Below, in pieces: positions 21,651 through 29,461 of a stretch of 49,777 nt of DNA. The translations under genes were made by a program, and so were the position numbers. The notes beneath the pieces are model-generated. The model saw only the letters and a list, made by a program, of their open reading frames with translations. It was not told where the DNA came from and made no database searches. The stretch comes from a virus. Within the stretch, counting starts at the first letter, position 1. The number at the start of each line of letters is the position of its first letter. The DNA lies in the IMG/VR virus record IMGVR_UViG_3300037468_000276, positions 1 through 49,777 of that record. One strand, written 5' to 3'.

Positions 21651-21857
21651 TCAGGGGAGTAACTTTATTCCCTCTTCTTCAATAATATTCAACAACCGTT
21701 CTGAATAATGAGTGAGCTTAGACATTAGAGAAGAAGCTCTTTTAGCATAGTCTTCTAGCTCCCCCCTACTCAAGGTAGATATTTGGTATTGCCCCATTGC
21801 ATCGGCGGCTTCTTTTTCGAGTGGGTACTTTCGTAGTTTGTAAATCTTTTGCGTCAT
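21651..21857 (-). CDS. Hypothetical small protein, 68 aa
   Basis: A 68-residue helical protein (ELEDYAKRASSLMSKLTHYS) whose ATG overlaps the stop of the sigma-factor gene by ATGA. No family is recognised. Because of the tight coupling it could modulate the sigma factor, for example as an anti-sigma or co-activator; nothing in the sequence proves this. Confidence 0.6.
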   Translation of the reverse strand: MTQKIYKLRKYPLEKEAADAMGQYQISTLSRGELEDYAKRASSLMSKLTHYSERLLNIIEEEGIKLLP

Positions 21858-22534
21858 AGCACTGTTTCTAAAGAGCCGTGGGCTATGGCCTGAAGCTCAT
21901 AAAATTTCTCAGCGGCCCATTCTCTCTCTTCCGGAGACATGTCTATGTTTTCGACATACTTGAGAACCATGTTCAGCTCTGACTCTGACAATCCTTTCAT
22001 GGAATTTACAAGTTCAGGAGAAACAACGTAAGGTTTAACGTCGTCATCGTTGAAGATAAACTCTCGGGTCGTCCAGTCTTCAGGGTTTGAATCGTAAGAA
22101 ACATGGTAGTTGTGAGTCGTCATGTCTACCATCAAGATTTTCGACTCTGTTAAACCTAGCTCTTTGGCAATTTCTTCGTAAGACTTGTTTTGTTTGAGTA
22201 ATTCGTCAACCTGGGTTTTGTACTTGGCGACCCACCGTGGAGTTTTCACCATTCGAGAGTAGTCTCGCAAAGCGTGTTGGATGTAACCTCGAGCAGTTCG
22301 CCAAGCGAAAGTGCTAAATTGAACTTTCTTGTTAGGCTCATATCGCGTTGCAGCTACGCACAAGGCGAAGTTCGCTATGGACTCAAGGTCTTCTTTTGTA
22401 AGAGAACCTGTATAACCACCCGTGGAGCACTTAGCCCCATAAGCAAGCCTACCCGCTATCCATTTATGTTCGCACACTAAACGTTGTTGCTCAGCAGAGA
22501 GTTCCGGGTATCGTCTGTGGCGTCTTTTCTTCAT
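21854..22534 (-). CDS. Phage sigma-70-family RNA polymerase sigma factor
   Basis: 226 residues from ATG 22534, just behind the nrdA stop; an upstream in-frame start would overlap nrdA by about 50 nt. Sigma region 2 lies at about residues 30-105: LVCEHKWIAGRLAYG, EDLESIANFALCVAATRYEP with the region 2.2 core-binding helix, and VQFSTFAWRTARGYIQHALR for the -10 recognition and melting helix. A region 3/4-like helix-turn-helix follows (SYEEIAKELGLTESKILMVD). Size and architecture resemble T4 gp55-type late sigma factors of cyanophages. It is the natural candidate to read the GGGTAAA elements, though this is untested. Confidence 0.85.
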   Translation of the reverse strand: MKKRRHRRYPELSAEQQRLVCEHKWIAGRLAYGAKCSTGGYTGSLTKEDLESIANFALCVAATRYEPNKKVQFSTFAWRTARGYIQHALRDYSRMVKTPRWVAKYKTQVDELLKQNKSYEEIAKELGLTESKILMVDMTTHNYHVSYDSNPEDWTTREFIFNDDDVKPYVVSPELVNSMKGLSESELNMVLKYVENIDMSPEEREWAAEKFYELQAIAHGSLETVL

Positions 22535-22535
22535 G

Positions 22536-24992
22536 TCAAGCCTCGCAACTTTGGCATTCGTTGTACGGGTTGTTTGAATCTTCATAGGCGTTTGCCGTTG
22601 CGTTGGTGTTTAATTGTTTGCAGGCTACGTAATCAGTATAGCCACCTATGTGCTTCTTGTAAAGCCATAATTGAGGGACAGTTGTCCAGTCGGAGTTCCA
22701 AAAACCCTTTTCCTCAGCTTCAGCTTTCGTGATTTCCTCATAGCGGATTCCATCAGCAGCCAGTTCTTCTTTAAGCTTCCCACACCAGGGACAATTTTCG
22801 CGAGTTACAATTAAAGCGGGGACAACCTCTTTATTTGTCAATAAACTGCTGCCCTTTAGGTAATAGAGAGACTTCAGTTTCATCTTCCAAGCAGCGAGAT
22901 GCAGACGAGTGATGTATGCAGCATCTGACTTAGGGTCTGGGAATAAATTCAGTGATTGGCCTTGACAGACGTAGGGTTGTCTATCTGATGCTTGTTTAAT
23001 CAGCTCAAACTGATCAACTTCTCGAGCGGTCTTAAAGACTTCTTTTTCCGATTCGGTTAAGCAATCGAGACCTTGAACACTGCCCTTAGCCTCCAGAATT
23101 TGATCCCATACTTCCGGGCCAATGCTCCTATCGCAGAAGATTTTCTCAAGATACTGATTTTTCCTTACGTAAGTTCCTTTGCCCTGTTTAGCAACGTAGT
23201 AGTTGCGGTCTCTCGGTTCAATCCCTTCCGTTCCAGCCCCGCAAATTACACTGTTTGTTTTAGTTGGGGCAATTGCAATTAGGTGCGTATGACGCATCCC
23301 TGTACCTTTGCACCATTCCGGTTCTCCGAACCTTTTGGCCAGCTCTTGGGAAGCTTTGACTGCTTCTTCTTTCATCCAGCGAGAGGTTTCAATGTTCAGT
23401 GCCCTAGCTTCCTGAGTTCTAACAGGTAATCCGTGAAGTTGGTATAAGGAGTGAAGCCCCATCACACCTAAGCCAAGAGCACGACTTTTCTCAGCGAATC
23501 GAACAGCTCTTCCCATGCCAACTTTATCTTTCGCTTTGCGAATGAACTCGCTAACGACGGCTTCCAAGAAGTGAATTCCGATTTGGGGAACAGTACGGCC
23601 AGAGACAGGGGACTTCCAGTTCTTGTACTCGTCGTAGCGGCTCAAGTTTAAGCTACTAAGAACACAAACGAACGAGTGATTTTCGTCTGTGTGTAGGAAG
23701 ATCTCTGAACAGTTATGGACAAGAACCCCCGAGTTTATGTCCCCAGTTTTTGTAATAATGAAGAAGTTGTGGTTGTCTTCGACGCGCAGGTCGTAAACAT
23801 CCTCTACCCCTAGGCTCCGAACACTAACGACGCGAAGGCCAGACTGCTCATTCGTCACGGTGTTGATCGTTCGATGCCCAAATTCATTCACGAAGGAGGA
23901 AAAGGGCTCAAGAGTTTCTCCTACTGAGAACTCAGCTTCCACCCATGAACAGTCCCTTCGAGCTAAGAGGTGGTCAGGGGTGCACTTAAAAGTGCTTCCG
24001 TCCTCAAGCTCTACCTCAGTGACTTCTCGAGTTCCTGTCTTGAACGCGACAGCATTTTTGATCTCGGTGACCCACTGATTCTTTAACTCTGTGCTCCGGT
24101 ACATGCGCTGACGAGCCGAATACACTGGGAAAGAAGTGTTAACCAGGTCTTTTATTGGGACGGAGTTCCTACCATCGGCAACGGCCACAAGAGTCTCTGC
24201 CGTGAAACACAAGTTACTAGTCTTGACTGAAAGACCTCTCTCAGTGTAACAACTAGGGTTTTGATTGTTAACATTATCGATGAAGATTAGGTAGGGGCTG
24301 CCTGAAATCATCCTTGTCCTCAAAACTTCAGCGAACAACTCATGTTTCAAGGTGTCACCAGCAATCATTGACTCTACCCACTCGTCTGTGATCGTCAAAG
24401 CGATATTTGAGTCTAGCCAGGCCCTAGGGTCTCCTTTTGTGTGATCCTTTGCACGAAGCAATTCTGGAACGTCCGGGTGATCAATAGGCAAGTAAAATGC
24501 GAACGACCCTCTCCTGACTCCTCCCTGAGAAACAACTCTGGCGCAAAGGTCGTATTGTTGCATCCAAGGTACAACACCGGTTGACTTACCTCCTCCAGAA
24601 ATAGGGGCACCCGCCGGTCTTACGTCTCCGAAATAGTTGCCAACGCCCCCTCCATTTTTACTCAGCTGAGCAACTTCTTTTAGGTGAGAGTAAAGAGAGG
24701 AAACGCTGTCTGAAGCGTGAACGGAAAAACACGAAATAGGTTGACCACGATTGGTACCGAAATTGGAAGCAACTGGGCTCGCCGCACCGATCCATCCTTG
24801 CCAGAGACAATGGAGTAAGTCGTCGCTTAGAGTTAGGTCGTCGTTGATTTTGCCAGCTGTAGAAGCGAGCCGATTCATCATATCTCTTGGTGTTTCACCG
24901 GGCAGGAGATAACCAGAAGAGAGAGTATGCAGAGCCTCTGCGTTCATCCATGAGGGATGAGTTTCGTTGTCAGGAATACTAAACCAGCTCAT
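22536..24992 (-). CDS. nrdA: Class Ia ribonucleotide reductase alpha subunit with mini-intein and glutaredoxin fusion
   Basis: 818 residues as translated, 652 after removal of a 166-aa intein (residues 262-427). The alpha barrel keeps the redox Cys in QPISCFS (88), the radical-site NLCSE split by the intein, the second redox Cys in FVCVLSSLNLS, and the tyrosine pair SLYYL. It lacks the N-terminal ATP-cone. From about residue 723 a glutaredoxin domain is fused: CPWC redox motif, TVPQLW and HIGGYTD. The normal redox tail with NECQSCEA follows. The enzyme makes deoxynucleotides for phage DNA. Its ATG overlaps the nrdB stop by ATGA. The fused glutaredoxin may reduce the active site in cis. Confidence 0.95.
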   Translation of the reverse strand: MSWFSIPDNETHPSWMNAEALHTLSSGYLLPGETPRDMMNRLASTAGKINDDLTLSDDLLHCLWQGWIGAASPVASNFGTNRGQPISCFSVHASDSVSSLYSHLKEVAQLSKNGGGVGNYFGDVRPAGAPISGGGKSTGVVPWMQQYDLCARVVSQGGVRRGSFAFYLPIDHPDVPELLRAKDHTKGDPRAWLDSNIALTITDEWVESMIAGDTLKHELFAEVLRTRMISGSPYLIFIDNVNNQNPSCYTERGLSVKTSNLCFTAETLVAVADGRNSVPIKDLVNTSFPVYSARQRMYRSTELKNQWVTEIKNAVAFKTGTREVTEVELEDGSTFKCTPDHLLARRDCSWVEAEFSVGETLEPFSSFVNEFGHRTINTVTNEQSGLRVVSVRSLGVEDVYDLRVEDNHNFFIITKTGDINSGVLVHNCSEIFLHTDENHSFVCVLSSLNLSRYDEYKNWKSPVSGRTVPQIGIHFLEAVVSEFIRKAKDKVGMGRAVRFAEKSRALGLGVMGLHSLYQLHGLPVRTQEARALNIETSRWMKEEAVKASQELAKRFGEPEWCKGTGMRHTHLIAIAPTKTNSVICGAGTEGIEPRDRNYYVAKQGKGTYVRKNQYLEKIFCDRSIGPEVWDQILEAKGSVQGLDCLTESEKEVFKTAREVDQFELIKQASDRQPYVCQGQSLNLFPDPKSDAAYITRLHLAAWKMKLKSLYYLKGSSLLTNKEVVPALIVTRENCPWCGKLKEELAADGIRYEEITKAEAEEKGFWNSDWTTVPQLWLYKKHIGGYTDYVACKQLNTNATANAYEDSNNPYNECQSCEA
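23712..24209 (-). mobile_element. Mini-intein in NrdA (166 aa, no endonuclease)
   Basis: Begins with Cys (CFTAETLVAVADG, block A), has block B GSTFKCTPDHLLA at about 72-84, block F VYDLRVEDNHNFF at about 138-150, and ends SGVLVHN before Cys (block G). The penultimate His and terminal Asn are intact, so splicing should work. There is no LAGLIDADG or HNH domain in the linker (about 95-125), so it is a mini-intein unable to home by itself. The +1 extein residue is the NrdA active-site cysteine, equivalent to E. coli Cys439. Confidence 0.92.
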
Positions 24993-25966
24993 GTAAGTAC
25001 GAGGTCAAGGGTTTTTAGGTTGACTCCAAGGAAGTCTTGAGTTGGTTTTGCAACATATCCGCTACCATCCTTGGCTTGGGCGAAAAAGTCTGTGCTTGTG
25101 GAACCAGCTGCAATAGGGTCGAACCACTGCTTGATTACGTTCGCAGCTTCAAGGTCTACTTGGAAGAGTGGTACAGAAATCCCCAGTTTAGTTAGCCTGT
25201 CGTTCGCCCGCCAGCGAAGATATTGCTTAGTGTTGTACAGGGTTATGGTCTCAAGTGCACGACCCTCGAAGATTTGGTTAAGAAATGCGTCCTCGTTGCG
25301 GAGAACAGCTTTAAACCCTTGAAAAATCATCTCGGCCTCGTTTTGGGTTAGAGGATCCTCTTTCACTAACTCTCGGAAGAGTTGTATTCCTGTGTCGCTA
25401 TGCTGCTGCTCATCCTGAATTGACCACGAGATAATTTGTGACAGTCCACGATATTTGCCAGTAAGATTAAGAGAAAGTAAGACAGCAAAAGAACTGAACA
25501 AAGAGACTCCCTCACCCGCACCCGAAAACACAGCCAAAGATTGCTTAACTGAGCGATCTTCAAGGAAATACCCGATCTTTTGTTGGGCAACGGGATCTCC
25601 AAGGAATGCTTCAAATTCGTTAAGTCCTAGAGTGTCAGATAACAAGTTATATGCTTCACTATGGACTACCTCCGATAAGGAGAACATTCTTGCTACGGCA
25701 GCTATTTCATGCTTAGGGAACCAAACAGGAACTTTCGCCCAGTAGTCGGACACGTGAGTTTCCAGGATCGTAAACCCCCTTAATATTCCTGCAACAATTT
25801 CACGCTCACTCTCGGAAGCATCTTGCCAGTCTCGAATGTCACTCTCGAAAGACACTTCTTGCGGGCGCCAAACCGAAGAAAGAGCTTTTTGATATTGTTC
25901 GAAGAAGAAGGGATACTCGAAGCCTTGTTCAGTTTTGTAGGCCGCCCTATAGTTCCTGATACTCAT
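24989..25966 (-). CDS. nrdB: Class Ia ribonucleotide reductase beta subunit
   Basis: 325 residues of ferritin-like fold. Iron ligands and radical site are visible: Glu in ILETHVSDYW, the ExxHxxxY cluster in SEVVHSEAYNLL, where Tyr is the radical site, and the second pair in QDEQQHSDTG. The C-terminal tail (NLKTLDLVLT) should dock on NrdA. The stop overlaps the nrdA start, as expected for an equimolar pair. The upstream neighbour is a homing endonuclease whose stop overlaps this ATG. Confidence 0.95.
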   Translation of the reverse strand: MSIRNYRAAYKTEQGFEYPFFFEQYQKALSSVWRPQEVSFESDIRDWQDASESEREIVAGILRGFTILETHVSDYWAKVPVWFPKHEIAAVARMFSLSEVVHSEAYNLLSDTLGLNEFEAFLGDPVAQQKIGYFLEDRSVKQSLAVFSGAGEGVSLFSSFAVLLSLNLTGKYRGLSQIISWSIQDEQQHSDTGIQLFRELVKEDPLTQNEAEMIFQGFKAVLRNEDAFLNQIFEGRALETITLYNTKQYLRWRANDRLTKLGISVPLFQVDLEAANVIKQWFDPIAAGSTSTDFFAQAKDGSGYVAKPTQDFLGVNLKTLDLVLT

Positions 25967-26598
25967 TGAAGTCTCTCTCTATTTTTAGTGTTAATACCCC
26001 GTGCTTTTTGATAGCTGCTGAGACCACAAGGGGTGGATATATATCCTGTGACCGTACACATCCACTTTTGTGCGTGCTGAACTTTAGAGCCTCTTTTTCC
26101 TCCGGTGGCTTTATCCTCCAGGGACTGAGCTTTTGACCCCGCTTTACACCACTCGAGGAGGTTTTCAGTGTACCTTGGGTTAAACAAACCCGTCTTTTCA
26201 GCGTAATGGCGATGACCAACTAAAGTTCCGTTCTGGTGAGCGTAGACTTCAGCTACCCTTCGAGCCCCGTTTCTGATATTCTCTTGTTTTTCCGGAGGTA
26301 GGAGCGAGAAAGTGTCTCCTCCTTCTCCACCCTTTGTGAAATTGAATAGTAAACCGTTTTCCTTGACGCTCTTCCACGATATAATAAGATGTTTTTCTAT
26401 GTTTTCACATGATGTTCTTAACCCTGAAAACACTATTTCCTGGAGAAAATCTCCCCGAAGTTCACATTCTTTTCGGTGGCCGGTGGCCCACTTGTTTCTA
26501 CGTTTAGACCTGAGTCTGCTTTCCCCCCCTATTCCAACATAGAAAGGTACTTTCTTATCAAACCATACGTAAACGTTGCATTGTTGCGAATTTGTCAT
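25963..26598 (-). CDS. Free-standing GIY-YIG homing endonuclease
   Basis: 211 residues. The N-terminal GIY-YIG core reads CNVYVWFDKKVPFYVGIGG, followed by a basic helix (SRLRSKRRNKWATGH) and the glutamate helix SCENIEKHLIISW. A C-terminal DNA-binding part carries NUMOD-like segments (PEKQENIRNGARRV and KATGGKRGSK). It overlaps the 212-aa gene upstream by about 40 nt and nrdB by 4 nt, so it has inserted with almost no spacer. It probably targets the nrd locus of competing phages, though its site is unknown. Confidence 0.82.
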   Translation of the reverse strand: MTNSQQCNVYVWFDKKVPFYVGIGGESRLRSKRRNKWATGHRKECELRGDFLQEIVFSGLRTSCENIEKHLIISWKSVKENGLLFNFTKGGEGGDTFSLLPPEKQENIRNGARRVAEVYAHQNGTLVGHRHYAEKTGLFNPRYTENLLEWCKAGSKAQSLEDKATGGKRGSKVQHAQKWMCTVTGYISTPCGLSSYQKARGINTKNRERLQ

Positions 26599-27196
26599 TC
26601 TGGCGTTTTAAACGTTTTGCTTCTTGTTCTGCGAGATATCTGTCTCTCGCGGGTTTGTGTTTTTCGTGGTCCCACCAGGTAGGAGTGCCACCATGACGCC
26701 ATTCGGCGTAGCCTTTCTCACCTAAAAGGTAATCCCGGTAGGCTTGGATAGGGTCGGCAGGGTTTTTGTACTGCTCCGGCATTGCTTGAACAAACGGAGT
26801 ATGATCTTTTGAGCAGGCTTTATTGAAGTTCCTGTATACGACAGTTCTGATTTGACTTAAACCGTGGAGAGTCCCGTGGTATTTGTTGTAACGCTCAAAG
26901 TACTCTTGATTCATTCCGTAAGCATGTTCCAAAAGCCAGTGGACATTGGAAGGGCTTTCGTAAAGCCATTTTGCACAAGGGTGGTGAGCGAAACCTTTCG
27001 TTCCGTAATACAGTTTCTCGGATTCAAGTAAGTTTAAGTGACCGCTAGAAACAGGTTTCTCGATTTTGATGTCAAAAGTATTAAAGACCCAGGGGGTTAG
27101 CAGCGTCAAGCTCTCAGCCGGCATTTTTACAACGAGCTTGTCGGGCAGTGAAGCTCCTGCAATTTGAGGATCTTCGTGCACAGCGAAAATGTTCAT
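26558..27196 (-). CDS. Conserved cyanophage protein of unknown function, 212 aa
   Basis: Starts MNIFAVHEDPQIAGASLPDK and has the HPCAKWLYES, VHWLLEHAYGMNQEYFERY and AMPEQYKNPADPIQAYRDYL blocks. I recall a family with this layout in many T4-like cyanophages, always annotated as hypothetical. The conserved His, Trp and Tyr residues suggest a nucleotide or metal-binding enzyme, but no function is established. It is followed by nrdB after a homing endonuclease and lies in the nucleotide-metabolism cluster. Confidence 0.7.
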   Translation of the reverse strand: MNIFAVHEDPQIAGASLPDKLVVKMPAESLTLLTPWVFNTFDIKIEKPVSSGHLNLLESEKLYYGTKGFAHHPCAKWLYESPSNVHWLLEHAYGMNQEYFERYNKYHGTLHGLSQIRTVVYRNFNKACSKDHTPFVQAMPEQYKNPADPIQAYRDYLLGEKGYAEWRHGGTPTWWDHEKHKPARDRYLAEQEAKRLKRQNDKFATMQRLRMV

Positions 27197-27250
27197 TTGT
27201 TTCGAACGGTGTAGTTTAGTGTTGTCTGGAAAAAGTAAACTCGATCTGCC

Positions 27251-27409
27251 TTAACTTTCAAGGCGAATGTAATTCAGAGTTTTCTCTCTCATTTCTTGTT
27301 GCTTTTTGAGGCTTTCTGCTCGTCTACCTAAAACCCAAAGTAGCAGAACGTTGGATGATAAGTTCCCGAAGAAAACAGCTAAAATAGCAAGAAAGAAATA
27401 GGTGAGCAT
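27251..27409 (-). CDS. Small membrane protein, 52 aa
   Basis: One hydrophobic helix at about residues 2-28 (YFFLAILAVFFGNLSSNVLL) followed by a basic helix (RRAESLKKQQEMREK). The N-out or N-in topology is not clear. It starts just after a strong terminator and has no recognised family. A holin-like or photosynthetic-membrane accessory role is possible, not shown. Confidence 0.55.
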   Translation of the reverse strand: MLTYFFLAILAVFFGNLSSNVLLLWVLGRRAESLKKQQEMREKTLNYIRLES

Positions 27410-27425
27410 TAAATGTACGGGGAAC

Positions 27426-27456
27426 AAAAAACCACCTTCAGGATTCCCAAAGGTGG
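27426..27456 (-). terminator. Rho-independent terminator
   Basis: On the minus strand CCACCTT and AAGGTGG pair across an 11-nt loop and run into TTTTTT. It lies about 20 nt behind the 47-aa gene and ends the hli/speD transcript before the nrd cluster. Confidence 0.85.
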
Positions 27457-27476
27457 CAGAGATTATGTGAGTGAAC

Positions 27477-27620
27477 TCAGCGACCTTGACCTCTATACTT
27501 TTTCTTCGGAGAGTTTGCCGAAGTTGGAGAGAATTTAGTTCGTTTTGAGTTGCCTTGGTAGGTCTTTTTCTCTACAATTTTGAGTTCTCGTTGACCGGTT
27601 GTAGACTTTGCTTTTGCCAT
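27477..27620 (-). CDS. Small basic protein, 47 aa
   Basis: Very basic, with Ser/Thr/Gly repeats: MAKAKSTTGQRELKIVEKKT, GNSKRTKFSPTS and a KKKYRGQGR tail. Small basic proteins with the GNSKRTKFSPTS-like core recur in cyanophages, so it is likely a real conserved gene. It may bind nucleic acid. It starts 45 nt downstream of hli and shares the transcript with it. Confidence 0.65.
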   Translation of the reverse strand: MAKAKSTTGQRELKIVEKKTYQGNSKRTKFSPTSANSPKKKYRGQGR

Positions 27621-27664
27621 TTTGAACAGCGTTGTTGTTTATCGAAAAATTAACTGAAGGTGAA

Positions 27665-27868
27665 TCACCAAATTCCAGGGATGATCTGACCGGTGAGGGC
27701 GTAAGAACCGAGTGCGGCAATAACTCCAAGCATGGCCATCCTGCCATTAAGAGTCTCTCCGACGGAGTCCCAAGCTACCATGGGCCGGTAATCGGGATCA
27801 ACGGGAACCATAGGGGGTTCTTTGGCGTAGATGTTGTTGCGATTGTTATCTTCAGTGGTTACGGTCAT
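27665..27868 (-). CDS. hli: High-light-inducible protein
   Basis: 67 residues. The C-terminal 30 residues carry the chlorophyll-binding helix of the Lhc family: ETLNGRMAMLGVIAALGSYA, then LTGQIIPGIW. This is a complete HLIP signature; the 30-residue N-terminus is divergent. HLIPs protect photosystem II and aid D1 turnover, so with phage D1 they help keep photosynthesis working during infection. The neighbour is speD with a small gene between them. Confidence 0.95.
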   Translation of the reverse strand: MTVTTEDNNRNNIYAKEPPMVPVDPDYRPMVAWDSVGETLNGRMAMLGVIAALGSYALTGQIIPGIW

Positions 27869-27897
27869 CTCTTTCGGTTGTTTGATTGTTTAACGGT

Positions 27898-28059
27898 CTA
27901 TTTTAGCTCGGCATCGTGGCCGTAAACTTCGTGTTGCTTCTTCTCAGACTTTAGGCGCTTGCGCTCGTTCAACCACAGCTGCATGTAAGCGAGTTCACCC
28001 TGAGAGAAAAGCTCAGGGTTCTTGAGTGCTTCTTTCGCAAGCTTCTTTCTCTTTGTCAT
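27898..28059 (-). CDS. Hypothetical small protein, 53 aa
   Basis: Starts at ATG 28059, overlapping the speD stop by ATGA; an earlier in-frame start would run deep into speD. It is basic and helical (MTKRKKLAKEALKNPELFSQ and NERKRLKSEKKQHEVYGHD). No family is recognised. Translational coupling to speD suggests one operon with hli. Confidence 0.6.
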   Translation of the reverse strand: MTKRKKLAKEALKNPELFSQGELAYMQLWLNERKRLKSEKKQHEVYGHDAELK

Positions 28060-28394
28060 CGTTCTATCTCCTGTATAGTGTAAGAAAGGCACCCCAGGTA
28101 CGAGCAGAAAGTTTGTGCAATTTCTGACGAAGGGCGACCACCGCAGGTGAACACGTCAACCCTGGCCTCACCTTTCTCGGGCCATGTGTGAATTGAAACA
28201 TGACTTTCGGCTAGCAAGATAATACCTGTCAAGCCTTGGGGGTCAAACTGGTGAAGAATTGGGTCGCTAAGAGCGACCAACCCATGCTCAAGAACCGTGA
28301 GTTCGAACGCCTTCCGAAGTCGGTCGATGCAGTTCAACTTATCAAAATCAGAATTGAAAACGCGAACTAGCGCGTGAGTGCCAAGAATTTCCAA
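28056..28394 (-). CDS. speD: S-adenosylmethionine decarboxylase
   Basis: 112 residues, TTG start at 28394. The proenzyme processing and catalytic motif AESHVSIHTWPE is intact: cleavage before the Ser gives the pyruvoyl cofactor. The downstream VDVFTCGGRPS is also conserved. Product: decarboxylated SAM for spermidine synthesis. speD is a known cyanophage auxiliary gene, thought to support polyamine supply for DNA packaging or photosynthesis. Confidence 0.93.
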   Translation of the reverse strand: MEILGTHALVRVFNSDFDKLNCIDRLRKAFELTVLEHGLVALSDPILHQFDPQGLTGIILLAESHVSIHTWPEKGEARVDVFTCGGRPSSEIAQTFCSYLGCLSYTIQEIER

Positions 28395-28410
28395 TGCATA
28401 CAGACCTCAA

Positions 28411-28758
28411 TTATTCAGAAGTACGTTGTTCTAAAATTTCTTTTACCCCGTCCCTTAGTTCCTTCAAGGTTAGAGCACCTTGCAAGAAGCCGATATACTT
28501 TCCCGTTTTACCCAGAAATAGGTAGGTTGGAAAGTCAATCTCATACGTTTGAGAAACTGCGTATCGTTCAAGACACTGATAGATTCTCGTTTTCGTTAGA
28601 TTGCCCTCGTAGTCTCTAAGGTTGTCAAAGGAGATTTCTTGGTAGGAAATCTCTGGGAACCCTTCGAATACGGACTTGTCAAACCGAGACATGGAGTTGC
28701 AGACTGAACAACCGTGGTCGAAAACTTTGGTGACAATAACTTTGTTATCTTGTTCCAC
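28411..28758 (-). CDS. Thioredoxin-like protein
   Basis: 115 residues from GTG 28758. The redox motif GCSVC near residues 16-20 follows the first beta strand (VIVTKVFDH), and the cis-Pro position is FPTYLFLG near 76. This layout is a thioredoxin fold of the cyanophage type. Likely electron donor for ribonucleotide reductase or other phage enzymes; nrdA also has its own fused glutaredoxin. It lies between speD and a sigma factor gene. Confidence 0.82.
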   Translation of the reverse strand: MEQDNKVIVTKVFDHGCSVCNSMSRFDKSVFEGFPEISYQEISFDNLRDYEGNLTKTRIYQCLERYAVSQTYEIDFPTYLFLGKTGKYIGFLQGALTLKELRDGVKEILEQRTSE

Positions 28759-28765
28759 TTGCCCC

Positions 28766-29371
28766 TCAAATAAAGTCTTGCAGCTCGGGAACTGCCTCTC
28801 TCACTTTCTTAGTGAAACGCGCAATGTGTCCGTTGGTAGCTTGCTTTGTAAGACCGTACTTCAGGGCAACCTCCCCTTGGCGCATGGGCTTTCTTCCAAG
28901 CAGTCCGAAGCGGTCGCAGACAATTTGAGCCTGCTTGCTATCTAGCGACCCACAACCTGTCTTAACCAGTTTGGCAATGTCGATGGAAGAAAATTCCTCT
29001 TTCAGTTCGTAAGCATTCGGATCTTCAAGGTTGTGAGACCAATCAGATTGTTCTAGAGAAAGAGCGTACTTAGGATTCTTCTTCTCTCTTCGTGCTGCCC
29101 CTTGAACTGCCCCACGAACGTTAGGGTAAATCCAGGTCATAGGACGAATCGGTTTACCATTAACTCTGTAATCTAAGTCGAAAGTTTCGATTGCCTTAAG
29201 AACGCCATCCGTGAGACCTACTTGTACAAGGTCATCGTACATGTGATCCGGAGCCATAAACTTGTACTTATGGGCGAACTTATGAACAAGTGGCGTGAAC
29301 TTCTTCAGAGTCTCTGTGACTGCGCGAGAATCGCCTCGCACAGCGTCATAAAATGTTTCGTCGGTGTACAT
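28766..29371 (-). CDS. Second phage sigma-70-family factor
   Basis: 201 residues from ATG 29371; a TTG four codons upstream is possible. Region 2 spans about residues 15-95: VTETLKKFTPLVHKFAHKYK, MYDDLVQVGLTDGVLKAIET and RPMTWIYPNVRGAVQGAAR, a -10 recognition helix. Region 4 helix-turn-helix is near 165-195 (GEVALKYGLTKQATNGHIAR). The core-binding surface is unlike that of the other sigma factor in this window, so the two should read different promoters. A TTGTCT-N17-TATACT promoter lies just upstream. Confidence 0.85.
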   Translation of the reverse strand: MYTDETFYDAVRGDSRAVTETLKKFTPLVHKFAHKYKFMAPDHMYDDLVQVGLTDGVLKAIETFDLDYRVNGKPIRPMTWIYPNVRGAVQGAARREKKNPKYALSLEQSDWSHNLEDPNAYELKEEFSSIDIAKLVKTGCGSLDSKQAQIVCDRFGLLGRKPMRQGEVALKYGLTKQATNGHIARFTKKVREAVPELQDFI

Positions 29372-29391
29372 GGAGTTTCTCAACTACTATA

Positions 29392-29420
29392 AGTATACTG
29401 TCTCTAAGGGCGGAAGACAA
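29392..29420 (-). promoter_or_regulatory. Sigma-70 promoter of the second sigma gene
   Basis: Minus strand TTGTCT, 17 nt, TATACT; the transcription start would lie about 14 nt before ATG 29371. Confidence 0.7.
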
Positions 29421-29461
29421 GGCCGGTTTACCGGCTATACAGGGCGGCTTCCCGCCCGCCC
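29421..29461 (-). other. Pair of GC-rich hairpins
   Basis: On the minus strand GGGCGG/CCGCCC around GAAG, and GCCGG/CCGGC around TAAA, separated by TGTATA. They lie downstream of the 84-aa gene and just ahead of the sigma-gene promoter. A terminator without a T-run or an RNA-processing site is possible. Confidence 0.5.
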
